Origin: Druceiella hillmani | Taxonomy: Eukaryota; Arthropoda; Insecta; Lepidoptera; Hepialidae | Length of the DNA stretch: 64,000 nucleotides | Reading direction: 5' to 3' | Assembly: GCA_039881145.1 (NCBI GenBank) | Contig: JAYKKI010000029.1 | Coordinates: 24,054,001 to 24,118,000, forward strand | Shown here: positions 11,463-27,200 of the stretch, piece after piece | How positions within the stretch are numbered: the first letter of the stretch is position 1 | Layout of the letters: each line of letters opens with the position of its first letter | The notes under the pieces: generated by a model | Told to the model about the DNA's origin: nothing | Seen by the model: the letters and a program-made list of their open reading frames with translations, nothing else | Databases searched by the model: none | Program-made: the position numbers and the translations under genes

Positions 11463-14400
11463 GTAATTCTTATTAACTTTCTTAATGTAACTTAACTCTA
11501 ACAATCATAATTAAATACATTTGTTTTTTTTTATGTTCATTTTCTTCGTAGAAGGTTAGCTCAATTTGCAGCTTATTGCCAGTATGTTGAGTAAGTGAAT
11601 GAAAAACAAAGAAGATGAATATACAGAAAAGACAAATATACAAAAGCAATAGTTAAAATACAACAAATACCCCACAATCTTAACAGTAAAGTTATAAATT
11701 GAACAGAAGATCATGTCAGCTGGAGTAATGTCTCTAATATCAAGTTAAGAAAATTAAGATTGTCGACAATCAGGGGTTACAAGCAGATTTTGATATGTGC
11801 ATGTGGAATATGAAATAGGTGTCTTTATACTCATGCACAACAGTTTGGTACAAGAAAATAAAGCAATGCCAAAGCTGTAGGATTATCGATGTGACTCTTT
11901 TATATTTTACATAAATGCAGAGCTAGATATAACTCCCTGCTCACTTGCAGAGTTAAAATCTCAACTATACCCAAAATAAAAAAATGACGGGTACATTTGA
12001 GGATAGCAGCTATAGATTTTAAAATAAAGGAATCAAATGAATCCTCTTAATATTTTCTCCATTGTAAGGATGTCAGTTATTTTATGTGGAGACCAAATAA
12101 TTGAAAATATTCTACTTATTTTATGTCGACTGTAGGTGATTCGATTTGTATGGTGAGATCAGATTGAGGTCGCACGAAATGCTTTTTATGATTTCACACG
12201 TGATTTTGTTTTATGTAATTATATTATAAATAAATGGGAGCAACTATTAGATGAATTATTGTCATGGGGGGTAGTGTAACTATGACCTGTTGTCTATAAT
12301 CACTTCAATGCGAGGATTCTTATCACCTAGAACTGTTACATTTAACATTTCCATAGTTCTCCGACTTTATGAAAATGCTTTTCTTTCAAATGTCAACAAA
12401 TTAGACATTGGAATTTCCCAAAAGATTCCTCTTTTATATTCACTTTTACCCAAAGTAGATTGTGACGACTTGTTTTACATCAATGATGTACAATATTTTC
12501 AATTTATACATATCCAAAAAGAAACGTAGAACGCACTGTGTGAGGTATCCAGTCCGGTTTGATAGTGAATTGAACTAATCCCATTGAACAAAATTATTGC
12601 CCCCATCTCAGTAAATCACTACTTCGTATTTTCAATCTATTCACTATACATATATGTGATAGCAAAATACAGATCTAGGTCAGAGGTTAAAAACTACAGG
12701 CCTATTTTGATTTTTTGTCTTTTGCTAAACTCTTTTATTTTGTGCTGCATTGAAAGACCTATTGCCAGTACGAAAATCACATATCTGACATGTAACAAGA
12801 CTTTGTGTCGCAAACTCTACAACTATGATCTTTGGATGTTTAGTGCAGTATGTAGCGTGAAAATTAGATCAGGGTAGTGAAGTAGATGTAATGGTGCACA
12901 ACGCCTTACAAGCTATTACACATAGCTTGTCCTAAGCATGTGGTATATATACATCACATATTTAAACATTTTTAATTTATGGAATTTAAGTAAAGTCTGC
13001 ACAAACAAACTGAGTGCTACCAGTATCTACAATTTTAAATGAGACTTGTACTTCATTCCTATCTTACAAAGTATGAAACTACAAGTAACTTTTTATCACA
13101 AAATTTTTCCATAAAAGCCTAAAATTTATTATGTCATTATAGCCGAATTCTAGGAGAATTCTTGCTGTCTTTTCAGCTTATGGCTATATTCAGTTTGAAA
13201 TCATACACAGTTGTTAGCACATCACATACACAATTACAATGTTATAACGATCTGTGCTGTCAGACAAACTAAGCAAAATTGACTTCAATGAAAATAACTT
13301 TGTTGTCGATGGGTAGTTTTTCATTTTATAAATATGCCTATTATATTTTGTCAGGGAATTAGTTATTGTGTTACCTGTTTATTCATTGTGTTAAATTTAA
13401 TATTTTTTTAAAAAATAGTACCTATAATCGAGAATAGTAGGCCGAAGCTAATTTTGAAACTAAATGTTACTTCTTGGAATTATAGTTATAATAATAGAGA
13501 AACCACAGAATAAGACGATAAAATGACATTAGATTTTTTTAACATGTTTGCAATATTATTCTAAAAAAGCAGCAATGCAAAGGTCTAACTTTAGTATTTT
13601 TGTAATTTATTCAATGGCCTAAATGTAATTACTAAGACACAGGCATACTAAAATCATTTAAATAGTTTTTTTTGCAATGTTAAAATTAATTTTTGAAAAG
13701 AAACAGCGACATCTAGCCATTTATCTACTTCATATGAATCTAAATATTTTGTCATCACTGACAATAAATTTTTATAATTATCTCGTCACTGCCTTCTACA
13801 AATGATTGATAAACATAAAATATTGGATGAAAAAATGATATAATTCTTTTGTTATAGATTCTTCTCATGCATATCTCATCAGTAGAACGATTACCGCTAA
13901 CCACAACAGGCTCTCCGTTGATGGTACGCACAAAGACATTCCAATCTACTACATTTGTAATTCCTCGAGAAAGGGATTGCCATGAGATGCACACTTCGCT
14001 CCTACACATGAGTCAGCCTGGTTAGTGTAAAGATATTGCTTTGCGTTAGTTTATTTTGTGCAGTAAAATAATACATTTCAAATGTATTAAAGGTAATGAG
14101 CAAATCTTCATATATGTACTATGCAATAGTGTCTGAAAAAAATATTTAACTTGTACTATATTTCAAATGATATATTTATCATAATTTTACTTTATTAAAC
14201 GCAATAGATACTTTTAACAAATATCATTTGATTTCGCCAGTGATATGTCACCTTTTGTATGGGTATTTTTATTTTTATGGGTATCTTATTTGAATATTTT
14301 TTAAACGTTATAATTGCTTTCACAGGTAATTAGCCATTTCTCATTATCTTGAGAATGATTTTGATGAAGTTAAACATTAACATTTAGGAGCATCTATCGT

Positions 14401-17400
14401 AGTTTTAATATGCTCTTTAATAATTTAATAGTTTTTATATGTTATAATATATTTTTTAAGTATTAATTATAACTTTTAATTGTTAACCTTTAATTATAAC
14501 TTTTAATTTTTAATAAGTTGATATAGCCAAATTGTGCCAAATTTAAAAAATTTAATTAACTTTCATTAGTGTACTTCTCAATGTCAGTAAGCTAGAGTGC
14601 AGCATTGATCAGTCATTGTCAATTATAATTTGTTTATGCATTTCTCATTTACATTTTATTATGCAAATTTTGCGCAAATGAAAATGTATACAATATTAAC
14701 GTAAAGAAATATTAATTATTTGAGATTATCACTGTATTGTAGATCGAGTATTTTTATTCTCTGGAATTAGAATTATACTTATTTCTTTCATTGCAGTTAA
14801 TATTGAAGACTTGTACTGCTTCAACTATAATTCAACACCTGATGATTTACCAAAATCGGCTGGTTGGGACTATTTCAATATTTTAACTGATTATCAACGG
14901 ATGAATGTTCCTAATGAAGACTGGGTATTGTGCCATGCTAATGAGAATTATGAGGTATATAAGAAAAATACATTTGCTGCTTTTAAATATAGAGATAAAA
15001 GTTGTCTATGAAAACCATATACCGAACAATATTTTTAGATAATGTTACAAGTAAATGGTGGAGACGAATTCATCTCGTTTTTAGAGGTAATATCTGTGTT
15101 GGATTAAGGTATCATGTAAAGAGTAATATATGTGATGAAATTAGGAATTTAGAAGCAAGGGGCTTGCTAGTTTATGGAGTATGTCTTTACAATTAAAATA
15201 TTTAATTATGACAATTAAATGAAACTACGTGATGTAGTATTATTTCTACTTTCTTTAATTTCTTTACCACGACCTAGGTTTCGTTGTATGACAACATCTT
15301 CAGGTGGGATATTAGCAAAGATACTATATAATCTTTGCTAATATCCCACCTGAAGATGTTGTAATACAACGAAACCTAGGTCGTGGTAAAGAAATTAAAG
15401 AAAGTAGAAATAATACTGTTAATGCTATGTAGCTCTCTTTGAACTCGTACTCTGATTTCATTGTTAAATATTAGTTTTATCCCACACCCAACAAGGTCAT
15501 TAATATGTTCATGGTTTAAAATATGTTTTATAATCTTAATATTTGCATTTTCATCCTTGTCCATCGATACGATGATACAAGTAGGCCTGATTACCTGTGT
15601 CTTCACCGAGCTTCTTTATGTAGAATTGAGGTCTTGAATGTATTATGAAATAATATATCATTATTTAAATTCTAAAAGCCCATAATTCAAAATGGTGTGA
15701 ACATTTCAGAACAGCAAAAAAACTATCCTCTTTGTTATTACACATTAACCGTATAAGTTTTTTGTGAACTTAGTTATTTACCGAAAGGGGTTAGGTACAT
15801 GAGGAAACGACAATTTTCAATAAAATCAGTATAATTACTTTTCATCTTCCCTTGCATTTTCTAAGTCACAGTCAGTATTTATGTGTCATACATTTATTGT
15901 TACAAATTAATTGTTGAATTATAGTGATATTTGAAGGAACAATATTTACCATAGGAGAGACCTAAGATTTTAACAATTTTGACTGTGTTTTCGCCTTGAA
16001 TTTAGAAGTAATTTAGATTTGATAGCTTACATATGTTAAAATTCTCTTGTACCTAAAATATATTTGTTCAAAATGTCTTTTTATACATTGCACAAGTATT
16101 ATTTTTATTTTATTCAATTTGTTGAGTTGCGCTTGTTATTTTGTGAAATTTAATGAGGGTGTGTTTTATATTATTCATGTTTAAAAAGTTCTCTCTTTAT
16201 GTTACCCACCAGCACAAATTTAATTTATGACTGGCTAACTATAACTTTATACCGCTTACAATTTGTGTCTTGTCTATTTTAACATGTTTATACAGTACAT
16301 TAATGTATTGTATATGACGGTAAAAATAGACATGCTGCTTCTCTGTTTTAGGTAGTCATTTGGACAGAGAAAGCTCCACCTACTTTAATTTGATTAAATG
16401 ATTTGAATCTTGGCTATTTTGGCTTGGAGGATGGCTATTTTTCTATCTATATGTTTAAATTGTATTTTTCTTTAAGAGATGCTTTGTCTACAACTTAGTA
16501 CTTAAAGCTTTTAACCATTTAGAGTATGAATTAAAATTATAGGGGATAAAATTATTTAGTATTTGGCAGATGAATATCCACTTTTGGATTGAATTGTGAT
16601 TTGTGAAGAAAAATTCCTTAAAAATATTCTAGACAAATTAAAATACAATGTCATCTAGTTGACTTCAAAGAGAAATGTAATATCTTTAATAAGATTTAAA
16701 ATTAATTTTATTATATAAATAACACAGAGCTTTCTTTATAATGATTAGTTTCATTTGTGCAACATTATCTATAGTCCATTCAAATTGAAGATGGAATGTT
16801 TGTAAACAATCCCTTTTGACAGTTCAGGTATTGCAAATTTTTTTCTTACATTCACGTTAGTAATTTAATGTGGATTTATTTGTGATTAAAAATATTTTTT
16901 TATTAGTGTACACATTTACACTGTATACATATGTAACTTATATTATATAGGTTATATTTTATATTTAAGAGAAATTCAGATAAGTAAGATGCGTTTTTAA
17001 TAATTTATAAGTATTACTGTTACATAAAAAATATATAATAATACCAACAAAATTCCTCTCATACTTAATCCAGGCTTGACTCTGGCAGTTTTAAAGACTG
17101 GCGTATTTAAAAAGTTGTTGGTAGGCAAATCTCTACTAGTAATTCACCCTTGGCAAACTATCTGTCTATCTAATAAATAATATTCTATCATACTAACAAA
17201 TAATACTTTATTTTCTAAGTATATTAGTAATAGTAGTTTAACAAAATGTTAGAACACAGAAAATTTAATTATTACAAAATAAAACAAGTATTACTTAATT
17301 TTCAAGAAATGACTAAAACAACTTTTAAAAACATAAAATACACTGATGTGTAAAAATAAAACAAATACGTTAACATTCTAAAGAAAAAAATACAACAATT

Positions 17401-17881
17401 ACATCATAAAGAACTCAAAATATATGTTATAAATACACAAAGTACACTAATATTTCACATTACTATATAGAAATACACTAATATTTCATAGAAAAATTAC
17501 ACTATAGTGTTACAATCAAATCATAATGAACTTAACACATAAAATACATATTTATATTTAAAAAAACGACAAATACTTCATTATTTCACAGAAAATAATT
17601 AACCACAGTGCATATGAACATGAATCACATCACAATGAACTTAAAATGGGAAATCACTAAAGTATTTAATATAAATACACTACATACATCATAACAATTA
17701 CAGATTATCACACTTATATCACAGAAATATCAGATTATGAAGTATCAGATTCTGCGCTTTTTCTATTGCGTTTCTGGTATGTGAATTTCAATTTCTTTAA
17801 AATATAGAACGTCGTCCTTTTGAAATTAGGTAAGGCCTCATTGTTGTTCACCTCCATAAGAACCTAGTCGATCGTAGGTAG

Positions 17882-17918
<37 letters not shown>

Positions 17919-19863
17919 TATTATATATATATATATATAGATTGATTATTTGACACATACATTTTTAATATACAGCCTGTTGAAAGAAAAGGCAAATATT
18001 TATTAACACTTACAATGCTTGGTGATAACAATATACCTAAAATACATTTTTACTGATTTTTGAAAGTGTGTTACTATAATAAACACATTTTGTTTTAAAA
18101 ACATTCCTCTGATCCTTGTTTCAAGTGAATGTTTTTATTTACGTACTTGTTGGCTGTATCTATTATTTTATATACACTTTTATCTATTTATTAATTGTTC
18201 TATTTTAACCAACTCTACTACTAAACTATTGATCATCTAACAACACAAATAACCTGACCGACTTTATATTTAACAATCTATTAGCCTATTAATTGATATG
18301 GCCTATTATGCAGAGTTAATGCAATATAGAATTGCAACATAACTGTTCTACGCTACTTAAATCCCCATCGTTTGAAGAAACATATACAGACAATTTGCTA
18401 TTGGAATAACCTGCTCTTATTATAATGCTATCGGCATTATCAACCTTTGATTAGAAATTGATAAATTTTTTCTCATATAATCTCATCAGATTTTGTTTCT
18501 TTTCTAAATAACTCTATAATATGTAAGTTAAATTTAACATTTTTGATGCAACTTTACTTTTGATAATACCTCTCAATAATACTAAAGAGTTTAGTTCTAA
18601 ACAATATAAAACTTGTCACATCAGTTTGGGTCGGTTGATCAAAATTAAGCGAGCAGTTTAAGCAATTGAAATAACCAAAATGATGCTGTATTTTACATAG
18701 CTAACAATAAATAATGCAATTGTAATATCGTTCATGCTCATAAGTATGTAAACGTGCGAGAAATACCTTTCATAATTTCGTAAACAATGTGATATTGTGC
18801 CCACACATGTCGTGCCTCTTCTCACAAATGCAATACATGCACAGAGTTAAATGTAGCGTATGGGCCGGTTTTAGATAATCAACCTATAGATAACCAAGTT
18901 TATTGTAGTGCCATTCGCAAATTTACACTATTGATGTTAAACATCTAATGGCGCGTTTGGATGGGATTTAAAACATTCTGATACTGCCAGCTTCGCGCTT
19001 TATCGGCTCTTTCTGACATAACATTTTCCTCTCTACGACACTACAAACATGCTACTTTACGTATGTGTTAGTGTATCAGCATTGTTTCTTATTTACTAAA
19101 GCTTATTCGTTTTCACATCGTTGAAATAAAAATATTTCCATATAAAAATATAAAAACTTTAGATGTTTCGTATCTGTCAGACATCCCATGACACATTTTT
19201 AATTGAAAGATGCTTTAAGCTACAAGCAAAGACGTGGTCAATCTTAAAGCGCTAGGGGGATAAAGGGTAGCAATTTGTAGACTAAGAACGACCCATTATT
19301 TAAACCATAAAATATTTTATTTTTAATGTTATTAAGGATTGATCATTTAATGAAGAAGTATTTGCAATGCAATTAAGAAAAAAAAATAATTTTATTTTAC
19401 TTTTAGTTCGACAAAAAATTAAACACTGTCAAAAATACTAGCAATAAGCAAGAGAATTCATTTAATTTTGCATTTTATATTTTTTTTTTGAAAAGGGGGA
19501 AATTGACGAGTGAACATTTTTTATCAATGAGGCTGCACCACTCTAATCATCTTTAATATAATGTGGTGAAGTTTGAAAGAACAGTAAAAATACATTGAAA
19601 GCAAACTGTACAAATTTTGTTCTAAATACATTTTTAAGCCATTCAACACTTTTTTCTCCTGTTTACATGCTTCTGTTCTGTAGATATTTTCTTATTTTTA
19701 GGTTTATTTGAGATGTCAGACGAATTTTACCTTCTTTTCCATAAAAATACTGATTTTTGATTCTCAATGGTAATGCTTCCAGAGTTTACAGAAAAATATA
19801 AATATCCTGCCACTCTGCATAAATATTTTTCAAATACCTTAAACCCTCTTAATTTTTTTATTA

Positions 19864-19901
<38 letters not shown>

Positions 19902-21228
19902 GTATATATATATGTAGACAGCGTTCTGCTGGAATAGCATTTCAAACCTCTTGTGTTTCTTTGAAAAGTTCATCCAAGTTTTTAATGTTTTTATTTACCA
20001 GGCTTTTCTTCACATCATACCACAGGTTTTCTATAGGGTTAAGGTCGGGGCTGTAGGAAGGCCACTCGATCACGTCTACTGAATTAGTTGTGAACCATTC
20101 CTTAACTGATTTGGCTGTGTGTTTGGAATCATTATCTTGTTGGAACTTCCAAACAACTGGTAGATTTTCCTCTGCATATGGTAATATGGTATTCTCGAGA
20201 ATATGTTTGTAGAGATTTTGGTCCATGTTACCTTCGATTTTTAGAGAAGCAACCCCACAATTTGATATTACCCCCACCGTGTTTGAAAGTCACAGTGGTG
20301 TACTTTGGGTTGAAAGCTGTAAAAGCTGTATTTGGTAGTCTCCGTACATATAGACGGCCATCAGACCCAACTCTATTTATTTTAGTCTCATCAGACCATA
20401 AAAGATACTTCCACTGCTGTAGAGTCCAGTTCTTGTGTTCAGAAGCAAACTTAATTCTGGCCTCCCTGTTTCACTTGCTCACTAAGGGCTTCTTGCGCGC
20501 CACTCTACCATACAATTCTGCTTCATTGAGACGTTTTCTTATGGTCCTGGTATCAAGTCCTGATGGATCCTCACGAAAAAGTTGCCGTTTTATGTCAGTT
20601 GATGTGAGTTTGGGGTTAATTTTCGCCATACGAATAATTTGGGCATCAGTCCTTGGGGTGGACTTACAGGGATGTTTCTTTCTTGGGACATCTTGATAAG
20701 TCTCATGTCTCTTAAAATGTTTTATAGCATTAAATACTTTAGTTCTGGAACATTTTAAGTGGTCAGCTATCTTCTGATATGACCATTTCTGCTCAAGGAC
20801 CAGAGATAAATAATTATTTGAGTGGATGCATCACAACTAGTGTCTTTTCCCATTTTTCCTCACAAAAAACACTCACACCAACCTTCCTGTGGCCAAAATA
20901 TAGTCAGGTAACAAAAAAGTACAAAAAAATTATAATCAGCTGCACTATTCAACTGTATCTTCAACAATGAGCTAGTAAACTGTAGTGTTCTTAATTAGTA
21001 TGCCAAGCAAATGTTACCCATTTGAACAAAGGGTCAGATCTATTGTTAATTTTCCAAGAAATGCAGTAACAGTAAACCCCTGTTCAAAGTCATTAGTGAT
21101 TCCTGGTATTATCACAAAGAGCCTGAATGCAACTTGACTTACATTTGCACATTTAGATGTTGAAAAAATAATTAATCCTTAATTATTAATTAACAAAATA
21201 TTCATGTTCCTATTTATGAGGCCACCAC

Positions 21229-21280
<52 letters not shown>

Positions 21281-24200
21281 TACATACACACACACAAACA
21301 CAGACACGCCGACACGCGGACACACAGAACACAGCCACACAGACACACAGCCACACATACACACAGACACACAGACACACAGACACACAGACACACAGAC
21401 ACACAGACACACAGCCACACAGACACAAAGACACACATACACACAGCCACACAGACACACAGCCACACGGACATACCGACACACGGACACACAGCCACAC
21501 AGACACACAGACACACAGACACAAAGACACACAGACACAAAGACACACATACACACAGCCACACAGACACACAGCCACACAGACACACAGCCACACGGAC
21601 ACACAGCCACACAGACACACAGACACACAGAAACACAGCCACACAGACACACAGACACACAGTCACACAGCCATACGGACACACAGCCACACGGACACAT
21701 AGCCACACGGACACACAGCCGCACGGACACACGGACACACAGCCACACAGCCACACATACACACAGCCACAGAGACACGCAGCCACACAGACACACAGCC
21801 ACACAGACACACAGCCACACAGACACACATCCACACAGACAGACAGCCACACAGACACACAGCTACACAGACACACAGTCACACAGCCACACAGATACAC
21901 AGACACCCAGACACACAGCCACACAGACACACAGCCACACAGACACACAGACACACAGCCACACAGACACACAGACACACAGCCACACAGACACACAGCC
22001 ACACAGACACACAACCACACAGACAGACAGCCACACAGACACACAGCTACACAGACACACAGTCACACAGACACACAGACACACAGACACACAGCCACAC
22101 AGACACACAGACACTCAGACACACAGCCACACAGACACACAGACACACAGCCACACAGACACACAGTCACACAGACACACAGCCACACAGACACACAGCC
22201 ACACAGTCACACAGCCACACAGTCACACAGCCACACAGTCACACGGCCACACGGACACACGGACACACATACACACAGCCACACGGACACACATACACAC
22301 AGCCACACAGACACAAAGCCACACAGCCACACCGACACACAGCCACACAGAAACACAGCCACACAGACACACAGCCACACAGGCACACAGTCACACAGCC
22401 ATACGGACGCACAGCCACACAGACACACAGCCACACAGACACACAGCCACACGGACACACGGACACACGGACACACGGACACACATACACACAGCCACAC
22501 AGACACACAGCTACATAGACACACAGATACACAGACACCCAGACACACAGCCACACAGACACACAGCCACACAGACACACAGTCACACAGCCATACGGAC
22601 ACACAGCCACACGGACACATAGCCACACGGACACACAGCCGCACGGACACACGGACACACAGCCACACATACACACAGCCACAGAGACACGCAGCCACAC
22701 AGATACACAGCCACACAGACACACAGACACACAGCCACACAGACACACAGCCACACAGACAGACAGCCACACAGACACACAGCTACACAGACACAGTCAC
22801 ACAGTCACACAGACACACAGATACACAGACACCCAGACACACAGCCACACAGCCACACAGACACACAGCCACACAGACACACAGACACACAGCCACACAG
22901 ACACACAGCCACACAGACACACAGCCACACAGACACACAGCCACACATACACACAGTTACACAGCCACACAGACACACATCCACACAGACAGACAGCCAC
23001 ACAGACACACAGTCACACAGACACACAGACACACAGACACACAGCCACACAGACACACAGACACAGACACACAGCCACACAGACACACAGCCACACAGAC
23101 ACACATACACACAGCCACACAGACACACAGTCACACAGCCACACAGGCACACAGTCACACAGCCACACAGACACACAGCCACACAGACACACAGCCACAC
23201 AGCCACACAGTCACACAGCCACATAGTCACACAGCCACACATACACACAGCCACAGCCTGTGTGTCTGTCACACACAGCCACACATACACACAGCCACAC
23301 AGACACACAGCCATACAGACACACAGCCACACAGACACACAGCCACAGACACACAGCCACAGATACACACAGACACACAGCCATACAGACACACAGCCAC
23401 ACAGACACACAGCCACACAGACACACAGCCACACAGACACACAGCCATACAGACACACAGCCACACAGCCACACAGCCGCACGGACACACGGACACACAG
23501 CCACACATACACACAGCCACAGAGACACGCAGCCACACAGATACACAGCCACACAGACACACAGACACACAGCCACACAGACACACAGCCACACAGACAG
23601 ACAGCCACACAGACACACAGCTACACAGACACAGTCACACAGTCACACAGACACACAGATACACAGACACCCAGACACACAGCCACACAGCCACACAGAC
23701 ACACAGCCACACAGACACACAGACACACAGCCACACAGACACACAGCCACACAGACACACAGCCACACAGACACACAGCCACACATACACACAGTTACAC
23801 AGCCACACAGACACACATCCACACAGACAGACAGCCACACAGACACACAGTCACACAGACACACAGACACACAGACACACAGCCACACAGACACACAGAC
23901 ACAGACACACAGCCACACAGACACACAGCCACACAGACACACATACACACAGCCACACAGACACACAGTCACACAGCCACACAGGCACACAGTCACACAG
24001 CCACACAGACACACAGCCACACAGACACACAGCCACACAGCCACACAGTCACACAGCCACATAGTCACACAGCCACACATACACACAGCCACAGCCTGTG
24101 TGTCTGTCACACACAGCCACACATACACACAGCCACACAGACACACAGCCATACAGACACACAGCCACACAGACACACAGCCACAGACACACAGCCACAG

Positions 24201-27200
24201 ATACACACAGACACACAGCCATACAGACACACAGCCACACAGACACACAGCCACACAGACACACAGCCACACAGACACACAGCCATACAGACACACAGCC
24301 ACACAGCCACACAGACACACAGTCACACAGCCACACAGTCACACGGCCGCACAGTCACACAGCCACACGGACACACATACACACAGCCACACGGACACAC
24401 ATACACACAGCCACACAGACACACAGCCACACAGCCACACCGACACACAGCCACACAGAAACACAGCCACACAGACGCACAGCCACACAGACACACAGTC
24501 ACACAGCCATACGGACACACAGCCACACGGACACATAGCCACACGGACACACAGCCGCACGGACACACGGACACAGCCACACATACACACAGCCACAGAG
24601 ACACGCAGCCACACAGACACACAGCCACACAGACACACAGCCACATAGACAGACAGCCACACAGACACACAGCCACACAGACACACAGCCACGCAGACAC
24701 GCAGACACACAGCCACACAGCCACACAGACACACAGCCACACAGACACACAGACACACAGCCATACAGCCACACAGACACACAGCCACACCAACACACAG
24801 TCACACAGTCACACAGCCACACAGTCACACAGCCACACATACACACAGCCACAGCCTGTGTGTCTGTCACACACAGCCACACATACACACAGCCACACAG
24901 ACACACAGCCACACAGACACACAGCCACACAGACACACAGCCACACAGACACACAGTCACACAACCACACAGCCACAGAGACACACAATTACACAGCCAC
25001 ACAGACTCACAGCGACACAGACACACAGCCACACAGACACACAGCCACACAGAAACACAGCCACACAGACACACAGCCACACAGACACACAGTCACACAG
25101 CCATACGGACACACAGCCACACGGACACATAGCCATACGGACACACAGCCGCACGGACACACAGCCACACATACACACAGCCACAGAGACACACAGCCAC
25201 ACAGACACACAGCCACACAGACACACAGCCACACAGACACACAGCTACACAGACACACAGCCACACAGTCACACAGACACACAGCCACACAGCCACACAC
25301 ACACAGCCACACAGAAACACAGCCACACAGACACACAGTCACACAGCCATACGGACACACAGCCACACGGACACATAGCCACACGGACACACAGCCGCAC
25401 GGACACACGGACACACAGCCACACAGACACACAGCCACAGAGACACACAGCCACACAGACACACAGCCACACAGACACACAGCCACACAGACAGACAGCC
25501 ACATAGACACACAGCTACACAGACACACAGTCACACAGACACCAGACACACAGCCACACAGCCACACAGCCACGCAGACACGCAGACACACAGCCACACA
25601 GCCACACAGACACACAGACACACAGCCACACAGCCACACAGTCACACAGCCACACATACACACAGCCACAGCCTGTGTGTCTGTCACACACAGCCACACA
25701 TACACACAGCCACACAGGCACACAGTCACACAGCCATACGGACACACAGCCACACGGACACATAGCCACACGGACACACAGCCGCACGGACACACGGACA
25801 CAGCCACACATACACACAGCCACAGAGACACGCAGCCACACAGACACACAGCCACACAGACACACAGCCACACAGACACACAGCCACACAGACAGATAGC
25901 CACACAGACACACAGCCACACGGACACACAGCCACACAGACACACAGCCACACAGACACACAGCCACACAGACACACAGTTACACAGCCACACAGACACA
26001 CAGCCACACAGACAGACAGCCACACAGACACACAGCTACACAGACACACAGCCACACAGACACACAGCCACACAGACACACAGCCACACAGACACACAGA
26101 CACACAGCCACACAGAAACACAGCCACACGGACACACGGACACACATACACACAGCCACACGGACACACATACACACAGCCACACAGATACACAGCCACA
26201 CAGCCACACCGACACACAGCCACACAGAAACACAGCCACACAGACACACAGCCACACAGCCATACGGACACACAGCCACACGGACACATAGCCACACGGA
26301 CACACAGCCGCACGGACACACGGACACAGCCACACATACATACACACAGCCACAGAGACACGCAGCCACACAGACACACAGCCACACAGACACACAGCCA
26401 CACAGACACACAGCCACATAGACAGACAGCCACACAGACACACAGCCACACAGACACACAGACACACAGACACACAGCCACACAGACACAAAGACACACA
26501 TACACACAGCCACACAGACACACAGCCACACGGACATACCGACACACGGACACACAGCCACACAGACACACAGCCACACAGACACACAGACACAAAGACA
26601 CACATACACACAGCCACACAGACACACAGACACACAGCCACACGGACACACAGCCACACATACACACAGCCACACAGACACACAGACACACAGAAACACA
26701 GCCACACAGACACACAGACACACAGTCACACAGCCATACGGACACACAGCCACACGGACACATAGCCACACGGACACACAGCCGCACGGACACACGGACA
26801 CACAGCCACACAGCCACACATACACACAGCCACAGAGACACGCAGCCACACAGACACACAGCCACACAGACACACAGCCACACAGACACACAGCCACACA
26901 GACACACAGCCACACAGACAGACAGCCACACAGACACACAGCTACACAGACACACAGTCACACAGACACACAGATACACAGACACCCAGACACACAGACA
27001 CACAGCCACACAGACACACAGACACACAGCCACACAGACATACAGCCACACAGACACACAGCCACACAGACACACAGCCACACAGACACACAGTTACACA
27101 GCCACACAGACACACAGCCACACAGACAGACAGCCACACAGACACACAGCTACACAGATACACAGCCACATAGACACACAGCCACACAGACACACAGCCA

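Noticed and set aside
13755..14009. An 84-codon minus-strand frame ([20 protein letters not shown]) that at first looked like a SANTA-type domain
   Set aside because: The opposite strand is Mtmr6 exon 2, with exact splice sites, phase and clear PH-GRAM motifs. The minus frame is its antisense shadow.
15376..15606. A 76-codon minus-strand frame ([20 protein letters not shown])
   Set aside because: Partly overlaps the fold-back arm; the rest has no recognisable family and no supporting splice context.
20178..20696. A 172-codon plus-strand frame
   Set aside because: Antisense to the Tc1 transposase relic, whose motifs are clear on the minus strand.
20960..21010. ctgtagtgttcttaattagt as a Tc1 terminal repeat
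   Set aside because: No inverted partner was found at the other end of the relic, and its orientation was unclear.
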